Origin: Dasyornis broadbenti
Lineage: Eukaryota; Chordata; Aves; Passeriformes; Dasyornithidae
Length of the DNA: 64,000 nucleotides
NCBI GenBank assembly: GCA_013397935.1
Contig: VZRN01006632.1
Location: forward strand, 706,943-770,942
Direction of reading: 5' to 3'
Of the stretch, positions 35,581 through 47,502 are shown in pieces (within the stretch, counting starts at the first letter, position 1; each line of letters opens with the position of its first letter). A program made the position numbers and the translations under genes. The notes beneath the pieces were generated by a model that had not been told where the DNA came from, made no database searches, and worked only from the letters and a program-made list of their open reading frames with translations.

Positions 35581-35793
35581 CTCCTGGCCTCAAGTTGTGC
35601 CAGAGGAGGTTTAGGTTGGATATTTGGAAAAATTTCTTCACCAAAGGGATTGTGAAGCACTGGAACAGACTGCCCTGGGCAGCGGTGGAGTCCCCATCCC
35701 TGGAGGGGTTTGGGGACATGGGTCTGTGCTGGATTAATGGTTGGGCTTGATACTCTTAGAGGGTTTTCCCAAACTAAAAGATTCTGTGATTAG
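35581..35793 (+). mobile_element. CR1 LINE 3' fragment
   Basis: GGCCTCAAGTTGTGCCAGAG, GAGGTTTAGGTTGGATATTT, AATTTCTTCACCAAAGGGAT, GGTGGAGTCCCCATCCCTGG, TTGGGCTTGATACTCTTAGA and a tail ending AAAGATTCTGTGAT. It is the same AATGATT-type subfamily as the copy at 30.3 kb. The two share the GTTGTGCCAGAGGAGGTT stretch. Confidence 0.93.
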
Positions 35794-37735
35794 TTTGGAT
35801 TAATCTGGATTCATTGTGTGTGAGGGAGTGCTCAGGTGATCTCTGCATCCACCCTCTCTCCTGTCATGGTCTCGGGTTTCCTGCTTTGAGCTGTTAAGTG
35901 GAACCCCTGGGTGCTGCAGAAAGGCGTTTGAGATGACTCCTGTTCCCTCTCTGCTTCAGTGCAGCACAGGGAGGCTGTGGAGGATGTGGGCAGTCAGTCC
36001 TTGGCTGTGAGAACGATCAGTGTCTTGACTTCTGGTCATAAAAAAACCCGGAGAAATTTTCTTCAGAGCTGAGCTGGGAAATCCCAGCCTCTCTCTTCCA
36101 GCCAAGTTCCTCAGTAGGACCTTGCTTTGGTTCTGTTTACCTGAATTCCCCAGCTGTCTCTGGATTTGCAACTCATTTTACCCAGAACAAATCCTAAGTT
36201 ATTTTTTTTTCAGGAGCAATGTTTTTATTTGCTCGCTGTTTTTAATGCCTTTCTCTTTGGGGAGTCTGAGTCAATACGCTGTTTTTTTGTGATGAACAAG
36301 CTTTGCTGGCTCAGTTTATCCTTGTGAAAGATTTTAACAACCTGCCAAACACTCTCTACTTTGCTTCTGTGGCTCCAGTCTGGTTTCTCATGGTCCTGCA
36401 GCCCTCAGAGGTTTCTCTCAACTCCATCCTGCAAATCCATATGGGGATTCCTTAGCCAGCAGTGACTCCCATTTTCTGTGTCTCTCCTACCATGGCACTG
36501 AAACTGCTGGAAAATGGGTTTCAACCTTCAAAATGAGCATTCAGAGCTGTCTGTAGGTGTAAGATAATGAGGCAAAACGTTCACCAGGGGCTGTCATTCA
36601 CTCCTGCTCCTCCTTGGGCCCCCTGATGATCCATAATTCAGGGCAGTGCATGAGGCTCTTGTTGGAATGAGCTTCCTGATGCTCATCTCATCCCACAGAA
36701 GTGCCTTTAGCATTACGGTATGGACTCATATAAACAACCCGGAACTCAAAGGGAAATCCTTCATGTGATGAAGATCTATGGAATGGCTAATTTGATCTCA
36801 GATGAGGCCTCAGAGCCATCCTTCAAGAGGCTCTGTGCCAATATTTCCGAGGAGCCCGATTTTTTCTGTCTCCAGCTGCTCTGCACGGGTCAGTAATGCC
36901 ACGAGCTGTGCAGGAGAGGGGCTGGGATGCATCCAGGCTGTGGGATGGGAAGCACTAACGCAGGGTTATACATTATTCAGGATCGTCAAGCTCTCTGTGG
37001 CCGAGTGCTGCCTATCAGAGTGCAGGGGATCCGTCCTTTTGGGTCCTCCTTGCACAGCATCGACCCCCTGAACCAAACCACGGGGTGGAGGCTCTCCTGA
37101 AGCACAGCTCAAATGGGCTGGGACACTGCTGGTGCCAGAAAAGCATTGCCAAGGTCCATCACAGCCCCTGTTTTTTCATCTGCTCTTCCAGACTCACGTG
37201 AAACTCTGACACAAAGATCAGGAACCCCTAAACTTTCCTCGCTTTGCCACTTAAAACCCTGTTTTGGGTGAAAGCCCACTCACTTCTGACCCCTTAGGAA
37301 GCGCTCGTGAGGCAGAAATGCTGCAGTGAAAACACTGATATGAAGTTGAATTTCTGGAGTTTAATTTCCAAGTTCGAAAGTGACAACTTGTTGGCCTTGA
37401 AGATTTTTCACCAATGCTGGAATAATCCGGAGGGAGAGATTTTCTTCTTCTTTCTCAGACCATGGGATAATTAGCAGATTTTAATGACTGCTTGAGAAAG
37501 CTGGCTAATGAGCTATTAAAAACACTCCTCTCCCCCTTCCCCAGTCCCTAAATGAAAGCCAGAAAACAGTCGGTCATCGCTCTGACCGGATGCGTCTTAA
37601 AGATATTTTTCTTTTCAAGCTAATTGTGGCTGTTTGGTATTTGCTGGGGACAACTCCGACTGGGAATGCAGCAGGATGAGAAATGGTCTGTTCTGCTTCC
37701 ACAGAAGTGTGAAGTACAGCCACAGCCTGGTGCGG
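35794..37735. other. Non-coding stretch
   Basis: No gene or mobile element recognised. A segment at about 37430-37620 with AATTAGCAGATTTTAATGAC, GGCTAATGAGCTATTAAAAA and AGCTAATTGTGGCTG is a candidate conserved non-coding element on base texture only. Confidence 0.4.
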
Positions 37736-37805
37736 GAATCGCAGAATCCTTCTGGTTGGAAAAGGCCCTTAAGATCATGGAGTTCAACCATTAATCTGAC
37801 ACTAC
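37736..37805 (-). mobile_element. Short CR1 3'-end fragment
   Basis: GAATCGCAGAATCCTTCTGG, TTGGAAAAGGCCCTTAAGAT, CATGGAGTTCAACCATTAAT: about 70 bases of CR1 tail read from the minus strand, after which similarity stops. Confidence 0.85.
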
Positions 37806-38046
37806 TACTGACAATAACTACGAACTTGACGCTCACTCGTGAGCAATCCACGGCTCTCTGCTGGCCTGTTCAAGTCCAAATGTGCCCTGTGAACCAGATT
37901 CCATGGATGCTGATACCACGTGGTTGCACCAGGGCCGGGAGCGTTTGCTGCCACTACTGCTGGTTTTTAGAGCCACACCCACACTTGGTTTAGTGACACC
38001 TTGTCAGCCTGGCTGCTCTGCCTGGCCTTCCTTGGGGTGTTCTCTT

Positions 38047-38251
38047 CAGATATTAGGAATAAATTCTTCACCATGAGGGTGGGCAGGCCCTGGCACAGGT
38101 TGCCCAGAGAAGCTGTGGCTGCCCCTGGATCCCTGGAAGTGTCCAAGGCAGGGTTGGACAGGGCTTGGAGCGGCCTGCTCCTGCTGAAGGTGTCCCTGCA
38201 GGTTTGGAGATGATCTTTAAGGTCCTTTCCAACCCAATTCTGTGATTCTTT
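38047..38251 (+). mobile_element. CR1 LINE 3'-end fragment
   Basis: GATATTAGGAATAAATTCTT, CACCATGAGGGTGGGCAGGC, GTGGCTGCCCCTGGATCCCT, GATGATCTTTAAGGTCCTTT and CCAACCCAATTCTGTGATTC. The tail lacks the AAACC usually found before ATTCTGTG (a small internal deletion). Confidence 0.94.
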
Positions 38252-38407
38252 CTGAGCACGTTGAGTATTGAGGTGAAGGGAGGACACAGCCAGCGTGGTC
38301 TGTGCTTCCCACATGTCTGTCCTGCGTGACTGCGGACAAGGCAGGAAATCGCCCTCGGTGCCTCCCGTCTGTGCTCGTGGAGACAGTGACAACTGTTCCT
38401 GCTCTCT

Positions 38408-38533
38408 CCAGCGGAGGTGGACAGCTTTTCAGAGCAAAATAGCTCCACGCCCTCTGGCTGTGAACTCTGATGCTTTTTAGCTCAGCTCTTGGCGTGTTCT
38501 CCCTTCATTAGTGCTCCTTGCCTCTTCTCAGGG
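38408..38533 (+). repeat. Local repeat unit A of a pair
   Basis: CAGCGGAGGTGGACAGCTTT followed by TCAGAGCAAAATAG, CTGTGAACTCTGATGCTTTT and CTTCATTAGTGCTCC. The same order of blocks recurs 1,037 bases downstream. Neither copy looks like CR1 or the LTR repeat. Confidence 0.7.
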
Positions 38534-39444
38534 TTGTTTTCCTCCTTCTCCCCCGATGTAAAGTGGTTTCGGAGGGACCAAATGTTAGCGTCAGGAGACT
38601 GAGGCCACTTTTGCTTTGTGAGGTGACATCCTCTCCTGTCACTTGCCATTCCCTTCCAGAGCACTGATGTTGTGCAACCCATGGAGCTGCGGTGGCCGCT
38701 CCTGCTCGGGGGCTGCACTCTCCCCATCTGCTCACGCCACAAACCCTGCCCTGCCGCGCCAGGGAAGAGCCTCTTCCCTACTTTTTGGGAAAATGTTGAC
38801 TTGCACCACCATAAGGACCAAGGACTTCACTGTGACACAAATCAAAGCATGTGGGGCTTTTTTAGGGATTGATAAACAGCAGGGTTTGTTCACGGAAGAG
38901 CCCATCTCCTCCAGGCCTGGCATCAGCTGCAGAGAGGCTCCGCATTCACTCCTTCTTTTGGTGTTGGTGAACACGAGCTGGAGTCTCATCTGGAGTAACT
39001 GATGTAGCCCCAGTGACTTTTTCTGAGGTGGTTTAGGTGTTGCTTCTCCCCACGTCCCACTCATCAAACAAGAAACATGGAGAAATTAAGTCCTCCTACA
39101 TGGCTGATTTCCTTCTCCGAGCCCTCATGTGCAGCGCTCTGATCTCACAGTCTGTTGTTATGGAAATAATACAATTACAGTCATTGTGAATAACGAGGAA
39201 ACGCAGTCTGCCAGAGGGAAGACAAGGAGAACAGTTTTCCGAGATTTCCTTAAATATTTGGTGAGAGGAAGAGGAGGGAGAGACACAGGTGCCACAGGGC
39301 AGACCTGCATTGTTTTCCAGCTCTATCTCCTCTTTCCCCAAATATTCTCATATTTTTAAGACAGATTTGTAGATAATGGTCAAACTGTGGTCAGGGTGTT
39401 TGCTGCTGCTCTCCTCTTGGCTAATTAATACTTCTTAATCAAGC

Positions 39445-39571
39445 CAGCGGAGGTGGACAGCTTTTCAAAACAGAAGAGGTGCCCAGCCTGCAGCTGTGGG
39501 CTCTGATGCTTTTCAGCTTTGACTCTTGATTTATTTCTTCTCTTCATTAATGCTCCCTCGATCTTCAGGGG
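39445..39571 (+). repeat. Local repeat unit B of a pair
   Basis: CAGCGGAGGTGGACAGCTTT, TCAAAACAGAAGAG, CTGTGGGCTCTGATGCTTTT, CTTCATTAATGCTCC and CTTCAGGG match unit A in order and orientation with moderate divergence. It could be an old segmental duplication or two copies of an unnamed dispersed repeat. Confidence 0.7.
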
Positions 39572-40555
39572 CTGCTGGAACGTCCTGCCTGCGTCCTTCC
39601 TTTCCACTTCTATCCTTCCTTTCCACACCACTGCTTCCATCAGCTGCTCTCACAGCCACCTGCTCCTCAGCTGGCTCAGGTCACAGAGTTTCCAGCTGTC
39701 CACTCTTTGCCAGCCTCTGGAATTTCTTCTTTCAGGCCATGGCACTAAGAGTGGTCTGTGGTGAGGTGATGCCTGAGATCCTGTGGGGGAAGGTTGGTTG
39801 AGAAAAAGCCCTATGGAGCCCAAATGCTGCTGACCTTTCCAGTGCCGGCACAGCAGACTTTGGGTGTGATGGTTCCTTGGCAAGGAGTGCAAAAAGAGAC
39901 GTGAAACAACGGGAGTGAGGCGGAGAGGAGGAGATGGAGGCTCTGTTTGGATGTTGGTTATCAAGTCTGTAGGATTTAGGGAAAAACGTTTTTATTTTCT
40001 ACGCCTTGGTTCAAAAGGTCTTTAAAAAGGGAAGATGAAACCTTAATTTTAACTGTCTTAGGGAGAGGGAGTATTGCTGTCTCTGCAAGCATCTGACTCG
40101 GGGTGATCACTGATTTCTCTGAAGATGAAAATGTTCTTTTCTTTAAACTATTTGCTGTCAAGCAAGGGCTTGAATGCCTCCGATTGCTCAGGCCTCGGGC
40201 TGTGACCCGTTCCTGAGGCCAGTTTGTGAATGACTCTGTGCTGTTCGATCCGACAGCGCTCGCTCCTCTCTCCTCCTTCCACCCAAAAGATGCTTCAGGG
40301 AGAGAAAGACAGGGAGAACCGGAGTGAAAGCTCTGGAAGGGTTGTCTCGGTTCCCAGCAGTCACATCGCTCCTGTCAAAGCCAGCCAAGTGGAACTGGTG
40401 ACACTCACCAGAAGAGCTGCTCTAAATTAAGCAAAACTGCAGGAACTTTGTAAACAAGTGCTGACGGCTCCGGGCCACAGGAGGGAGAGGTGACAAGTCT
40501 GCTTTGTCCCGTGGAGGAAACCAGTGTGGAGCAGAGATCTGCATCATGTTCCATG

Positions 40556-40727
40556 GGTCTCCCGGAGCATTGGAAAAGCAGATGTTCCATCCCTGGAACT
40601 GTTCAGGACCAAGCTGAGCTGAGCTTCGAGCAGCCTGGTCGAGAGGAAGGTGTTCTCTGCCCATGGAAGTGGGGTTGGAACGAGGTGATCATTAAGGGCC
40701 CTTCCAACCCAAACCATTCTGTGATGT
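40556..40727 (+). mobile_element. CR1 LINE 3'-end fragment, diverged
   Basis: GATGTTCCATCCCTGGAACT, GTTCAGGACCAAGC, CTGCCCATGGAAGTGGGGTT, GAGGTGATCATTAAGGGCCC, then TTCCAACCCAAACCATTCTG with TGATG. Confidence 0.92.
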
Positions 40728-43700
40728 CCTCTGGGCCAGTGTGAGGAGCAGGGAGCTCACTGGGGGTTGAACAAGAAGCTGACAAGATGGACAGATAGAA
40801 AACAAGCAGAGGAGGAGTTGATAAGTGTTTTGTCCAGGGAATTATTGTTGGTTTTGAGTGTCCCATCCTTTATGGCAGTGAGGAGACCTTACCCTGTTCA
40901 GGATAACAGGACAGGGGTTACCTGGGATGGCTGCTCATCATATTTACACCTCTTTAATATCTATTTTTGATGATTTCTTCTTGCTTATGATGATATTCGA
41001 TGATTTCTTCTTCGACTCTCATACAATTGTTGGAGATACTTAGAGATATTTCCCAAATTTGACAGTTCTGTGACACTGAGGAGCTACCTGGTGATTTGGT
41101 TTACAGGCACTGAGGGCAGGGAAGGATAAGCTGGAGTGTCCCAGCCAAATTCCAGTCTTACTTTTCTTGTTCTGCTTCCCCTCTTTCCAGCTAGAAAAGA
41201 ATCTCTCTTATGTGCAAAGTTTATAATGCGTTGGCAGTGTCCCATCCTGGAGAAAACCACTCATGACTTGGGGGATCTCTCAAGATAAAAGAGCCCTGTA
41301 AGAAAATGCTTTTACTGTAGAGCATTTAATTATAATTACAATTTGTTTTGAATCGAGTCCTACACCAAGAATTTAATCTAATTTTGATTCTCCAGAAGAT
41401 CTAAACCTTTTCAGCTCCTGTTTTAACTTGCACAAATAAAACTCCTATCTCCCTTCACTCATATTCCCCAGCAAACCCTCCTGGCAGGTGGCAGCTTCTT
41501 TATTGTACCCCATTTCCAGAGTTATTGGCATGAGGATGTTGTGCAGGATGTAACAGACCAAACACAGAGCTCTGGATAACTTTTTCCTCAAAGAAAAAGC
41601 TCCCCACGGCTTCTTTTTGTTGGGGAAGGCATTTATCTTGCTGATGTACTGCTTTATTCAGGGTGCCACCTTCAATTCCTACAGATTGCTTAAAGGAGGA
41701 TCCTAAACATTCCTCCCTTGAGGGGCTCTTGCCAAGCTCAGTGCAGCCCTAAGTATGCAGTGAAGAAGTGGGATGGGAAATGAGAGTCAGGAAGGACTTG
41801 AGCCAGTTGCTGGTTTCCTTATTAACAATTAAAGTTTGAGGCAGCGTCGAAGAGGGATGTGGTTGTCTCTGTCTGAGACAGAAAATTGCTTCTCGCTTCT
41901 GATGGATCCTGCCAGGCTTTGCCAAGGACAGGGCTGCCGGGGCTTACCCGGAAAAACTCCTGCAGCGAGCATGGATTTTAACTGTGTAAATCTCTAGGAT
42001 AATGCATCCAGAATGTGGAGCTGGTGGGTGAAGACATTTGGATTTCTCTGTTCAGGTGCATGAGGGTCCCAACCTCCCGGTTTGACTGTTCCCCCCTCCT
42101 GCCACAAATGTTTGTGTTCAATTTACTGGAAAACCTCCCGATAAAGCTAAAGAAATCCCTTTTGGTGTCCACCATTGACAGGCACGATAAAATATTGAAT
42201 GCAACCATGATAATTATGTATCTAATTTATTATTTAGCTGTGTCCATTTCTACTGTATAAAAACACGATAATTCTATATCTAATTTATTATTTAGCTGTG
42301 TCCATTTCTACTGTATAAAAACAGCCTAAAGACAGATGTGGTGGGTACAACAACAATAAATATATGATCTTCTAAATGACTAATGTGGATTTAGCCATGG
42401 TGATTCCAGACTGATGGAATGAGTGTGTCAAATCTGCAAGAAGAGGTGAAAAAAATCTTCTGCATCTCCAGATAGAACCCAAAACAAATGGGCCCCCGGT
42501 TTTCTATAGAAATCTCTTCACGAGATCTGAAAAGGAACAGCAAAATCCCAGTTAAATACTAGTTAGACACAATTATTGTTCTTCCTTTAATCTAATTAAG
42601 CCTTCAATTTAGTGAGAAAAGCAATTAGCATCTGAAAAGCCGAGAGGGGTGGCAGAAACAGTGGAGGAGGCAGGTCCCACACAGTGGGAGAGAGAAAAAA
42701 TGCTCTCAGTACCAGTGCAGAAGGGAGATGCCATCACTGTAAAGGGCCATGAAACCAATGGCTCTGTGCAGTCCATGGCCTTTAATTTCAGTAAAACCAG
42801 GAATTTTAATTCCCCAAATTGATTTTGAAGATACTTTGTAAATTTGCAATAAAAAACAGGAATAAAAAAAATCTGAGAAGGATTTTTTTTTAAATTTTTT
42901 TTTTTTTTTTTTTGGTGGAAAAACGTTCCTCCCATCATTTCAGTTGGTGATCATTTTAGTTCATTTTTGTGGTAGAGTCGTGGTTTTGTGCTAACTCCGT
43001 AGTTTCCGTGAGGACGTTCGGTTCTTTGGACGAAATGCAACTGTGTTTTGGAATGATCCTGCATGGAATGATCCAGGGCTTTGCATGGATATCTTGCAGA
43101 GCAGTTACAGCACAGTTTGAGTTCCTTCCCAGGGAAACAAGGCGAGAACGGAAAGTGCCAAGGTCTGGTTTCGTTTGCGATTTGTGGGTGTGTGGAAAGT
43201 TTGATGGAAGAAGCGATCACGTTGGAGAGGCCGCTGGGCTGCTTGGGAGCTGGGGGCACGGACTGGGGGAATGCTGCCACCGAGGCAAGGTCTTCACTCA
43301 ACACAGCTTTTAGTTATTTCATAATCTCTGCACCAAATCCAGCATGGGGCAATATTTGGTAGTAGAAGTGTAGAGATGCTGGGAGATTTTTTTTTTTTTT
43401 CAGTGTGGTAGTTGTAGAAAAATGCAATTGGAGACTCAGAAAACAGTGAAGAGAATAAGCAGTTGGAAGTAGGAGAGAAAAAATATTGGAGGGAGGCGTT
43501 GAGAAGCGGAATAATCCCACTTGGGAATATTATTGCAAGGGTCTTCATTCCAGGACATGAATACAGGGATTCCAGAGGTGTTTTGAGAAAATACTACTGC
43601 ATGGGGATGCTTTTGAGGGATCTGACCCAAATCCATATTAGTTGCATCCAGAGAGAGATGTGGAGTTCTCCTAGCAAAGACAGGATCCATGGGATGGCAC

Positions 43701-44950
43701 TGAGGGATGTGTTGGCTGAGCAGGGAAGAGCTGCTGTAAAAACTGCCAAAATGTGAGCTCAGCTCAGCAACAGGAAGATCTCAGCCTGGAAAGTGCTGGG
43801 ATGGGATTATATCGAGAGCTTTCCACATACAAATGTATTTCAGAGAGTGTCACAGAAGCAATTGCAAAACATCAATAACCATTGATAAAAACACAGGGCT
43901 GGACACGCCTGGCGGAACCTCTGTCCACAGGGAGCGGCGAGTGAGGATCCATAAAGGATTGAAATGAATTGTTATTCTCTTGCTACTTAAATGAGATTCA
44001 CGGGAAAGTTGCTGATTTTTGCATGAAAAGATGACCTTGTCCTCAAACCAGATAAATCTCTGAAGTCTTCCCACCCGTTGGAATTGCTTTATTGGAGTTG
44101 TGCGAGGAATTTATTTGGTCCTCAGTCAGGCTCCCAGTTTTGCTGCGAGCAGTGCACTTAGCTGAAGTTAATGATCCCAAAGCATTAATTTTGCTCCAGC
44201 CTAAGAGCTCAAAGTGTTTGGACTGGGTTAGCGTTTGGACAGGAGCCTTAAAAACCCAAAGAGGCAGAAGCTGGAGCTGTGGAACCATGGGGTGCCTATA
44301 CTCAACAGTATTTTCTGGATTTTGCTAGTGTTTTGGCAGGATGTTGGGTTACAGTTGTTAAAGTTTGAGTCCTGACTTCCTTGTGGTTGTTGTAAACGAA
44401 CAGTGCCCCACAGCCCAAACCGGCAGACTGGAGTTATGGACCTCAGCATCCTGGCCAAGTCCAGGCCTTCAGTACAACTTCAGTGGCATTCACTGTTCTG
44501 TGGGCAATTTCAAAATTCTTGGATTTATGGATTCTTAACTATTTTCTTATTAGGAACGTTATACACAAAGTTTTCCTCATAGTATCTATACGTTACTTTA
44601 CCTTTTTCTCACCTTTTTGTGTGGCTAGAGAAGGTGCCTGTGGACCAGAGACTAAAAGAACACTGAGTCCTAATAATTCTCTAGAGCTTCAGGTGTTGAG
44701 TATGAAGGAGTGTTAAGTGGAGCATCTAGAGATGATTCCCTGGGAGAATCTGGGTTTGTCTTCGTGTGAACCAGGCTGAGATTCAGAATCCTTTGGGAGA
44801 CTTGGCCTAAGATCATCACTAAATGACCCCTTTTCTCTTTTCCTGAAGGTTTCTATCCATGACTGAGAAGGGAAGAGTTAGGACAAAGCTGCAGGAATGG
44901 AGAGGAGAGGTGGAAAGAATGGAGGCAAAAGTAATGTGCACAGTTGCCTT
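40728..44950. other. 4.2-kb non-coding stretch
   Basis: No gene, CR1 or LTR firmly recognised. It holds an imperfect direct repeat around GATGATTTCTTCTT at 40969 and 40999, the 58-bp tandem duplication at 42.2 kb, and T runs at about 42885-42914 and 43387-43400. The remainder is moderately AT-rich. Confidence 0.5.
42209..42324. repeat. 58-bp perfect-length tandem duplication (two units)
   Basis: Unit 1 occupies 42209-42266 and unit 2 occupies 42267-42324. Both read GATAATT then TATCTAATTTATTATTTAGC, TGTGTCCATTTCTACTGTAT and AAAAACA. I count only two substitutions between the units, both near the left edge, so the duplication is recent. Confidence 0.95.
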
Positions 44951-45163
44951 CAGAATCCATGGAATGGATTGGGTTGGAAGAGGCCTCAAATCCCATCTCA
45001 TTCCATGGGCAGGGACACCTCTCACTGTCCCAGGGTGCTCCAAGCCCTGTCCAGCCTGGCCTTGGACACTTCCAGGGATCCAGGGGCAGCCACAGCTGCT
45101 CTGGGCAACCCTCGCAGGGAAAAATTTCGTCCTAAAATCTAATCTAATTCATCCCTGTTTCTG
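44951..45163 (-). mobile_element. CR1 LINE 3'-end fragment
   Basis: GGAATGGATTGGGTTGGAAG, ATTCCATGGGCAGGGACACC, CTTGGACACTTCCAGGGATC, GGCAGCCACAGCTGCTCTGG, AAATTTCGTCCTAAAATCTA and ATCTAATTCATCCCTGTTTC. A short deletion removes the usual bases between TCTCATTCC and CATGGGCAGGG. Confidence 0.93.
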
Positions 45164-47262
45164 AAGTGGAAGTTGTATGGATAGGCAGAGTGTTGGGAAG
45201 GCAGTAAAGGTTAAGGAATACTGAATGACTTGTGCAGTTTCAGAGAGAAAAAAGCTGTGAATTAGGATCAGGAAGATCAGTGCAGGGGTGTTGTGGGATA
45301 GGGAATTTGGTTGTTTCCCACTGGCATGTGAAGCGAGGAAACATCCTGACAGTGCTTTGCTGTGGGAAGCAAAGGGATGGAAGTGGGACATTAAACTTAG
45401 GACAAAGCCAGCAAGAGGAGAGCCCTTGGATCCCATGGGAATGTGGGGCAGCAGGAGGCTGAATCCTTGGGTCAGGAGCTCTGCTAGCACTGGGCTCTGT
45501 TGTCCCCTCACATGTAACAAAACATTTTGGCTGTCTCTGGCGCTGTGCCGCTGATTCCTGCCTGTCTGAAATCCCTGTCTGATCACTGAGCAACGTTTGG
45601 AACTCATGTTCCTGCCCTCAGCCTTCCCATGGATTTTGGATTGATTTATTCAGCCTCCATCCCGAATCTCCAAACCTCTTTGGTGTGCCTTACTGTTTGT
45701 TGGTGGCTGCTGGTCCCTCCCAGGGCTCTGATGTTTTCTGACCATTTGCATCCCCTGTCCCATGAATGGGTCATTGATGGGTATCCCAGGTCAGGTCTAT
45801 GCTCCCCAGCTCCTTGGTGGCAGGGAGTGCTCACAGTGACCTCACAGTGACCAGTCTAAGGCCAACTAGAACTGAAGGGACAACATCTCTCTGCCTTGCC
45901 ATGCCTTAGGTCAAGCCCCAAGCAGAGGATTCCTTCAGGAATCTCTGTGCCTGGGGTGGCAGCTGTGTTTGCACTCAGATCTCCTGGGTCGGTCAATAGA
46001 ACAGTTGAGTGCTGTTTGCAAGCGGTGTTTCCTCAGATAAACTTTTTTTTTAATGCTTCTGCTTCACCCACATTGGAATCCCCACGTTTTTCCCTTTTCT
46101 CTCAGATATATTTGATCAGAGGCTTTCATGTGTGAAAAGGCCTGTGAGGAAAGGCCTCCCTCACCAAAATGCTCCTGTTCTCAAAAACTTTTTGTGAAGG
46201 ATTTAAAGCAGGAGATCTCCCTGTTGTGCCATAGTCCTGGTGGTCTGAGGAGGAACCCTGATTCTGCTGAGCTTTCTGCTCTTGCTTTCACTTTGCAGCG
46301 CCACCTCTGAAGGCCCAAGGTAGAGCCCTGACCTCCTTTAGGACAAGGCCTCCAGCTCAGGTTTTTGTCCTTTGCCTCAACAGTGCCTCCTGTGCACCTT
46401 TTGGGAGGAGGGTGCAAAAGCACCTGGTGAAGCAGCAGCTCTTCAAAAGGATCTCCAGTGCCTGGAATGTCATAAATCAGCTCCTTCCCTGGGTGTGAGT
46501 AGAGAGGATCTAAGCCCCAGTGTTCGAGGGATTTGGAGCGTTTTCCTCTGACCTTTAGAGACCTCAGAGCTCCCTACAGGGACTGAGTTCAAGGACAGCT
46601 GAAGTCCCCTGTCCTCTGCCAGCAGACTGCGGTCACTGCCCTTTCCTGAGGACCAGTTTCATGGCTGGCATTTCTAAATCCAGCAGAAAATCCCAAACTG
46701 TGTGAGCAAGGAAGAGAGGAAAGCCAGGTCACTTGGGGGAAATCTGGATGTGGGCAAGGATGCAACTGCAAATTCCTCCTTTAGCTGAGGCTGGGTTGTG
46801 GGGGATGGTCCTGCAGTGTCCCAGTACTCAGGAAATGAGAACTGGGAGTGGAATGGGAACTGGATCCCTGGATACCGTCGGGATGAAAAGGCAGCAGAGG
46901 TGTAAATCCTCAACAATATTGATGTGGTAATTGCCAGACACAGCCTGTCCATCCCTGACCACTGTGCTGTGAGCCAGGCTCAGCGAGCTTTAATGAGATG
47001 AGACTTTCCCCTGACCTGGTGCTTGAGACAAACCCAGTTTTATTTCCAGTCTGCCCAAGCAGTTGCAGCTCTGCCTCAACTCCCCGATGGCAGATTCCTG
47101 CTGGTGCCATACGGAGGAGTCTCGCAGAATTAAGCAACAAACTTTTCATTTTAACCAACTTCTGGCCCGAGCAGTTCTTTACCTACGTTAGAGGTCTCAG
47201 AGAATGTTAAAAAATAGCTGAATACAGAAACTCTGTGCAGCGAGGCTCATCCTCAGCTGTGC
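45164..47262. other. Non-coding stretch
   Basis: No gene or mobile element recognised. A small 11-bp tandem repeat, CTCACAGTGAC twice, lies at about 45830-45851. Confidence 0.45.
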
Positions 47263-47502
47263 CATAGAATCACAGAATATCCTGCGTTGAGAGTGAGCTA
47301 CAAGGATCACCCAGTCCAACCCCTACAGAGGACACCCCAAAATCCCACCCTGTCCAAACACTCCTGGAGCCCTGGCAGCCTCAGGGCCGTGCCCATTCCC
47401 TGGGGAGCCCGGTCAGTGCCCAGCACCCTCTGGTGGAGGAACTTTCTCCTAATATCTAGCCCAAACCTCCCCCAGCACAGCTCCGTGCTGTTCCCTCAGG
47501 TT
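47263..47502 (-). mobile_element. CR1 LINE 3' fragment, second tail type
   Basis: CATAGAATCACAGAATATCC, ATCACCCAGTCCAACCCCTA, GAGGACACCCCAAAATCCCA, CAAACACTCCTGGAGCCC, TCAGTGCCCAGCACCCTCTG, ATCTAGCCCAAACCTCCCCC and GTGCTGTTCCCTCAGG. Its tail (AGAATATCC) matches the GGATATT tail type of the copy at 5.6 kb. Confidence 0.9.

Noticed and set aside
41032..41074. Possible CR1 tail (GAGATATTTCCCAAATTTGA then AGTTCTGTGACAC)
   Set aside because: Only loosely similar to a CR1 end, with no CR1 body upstream.
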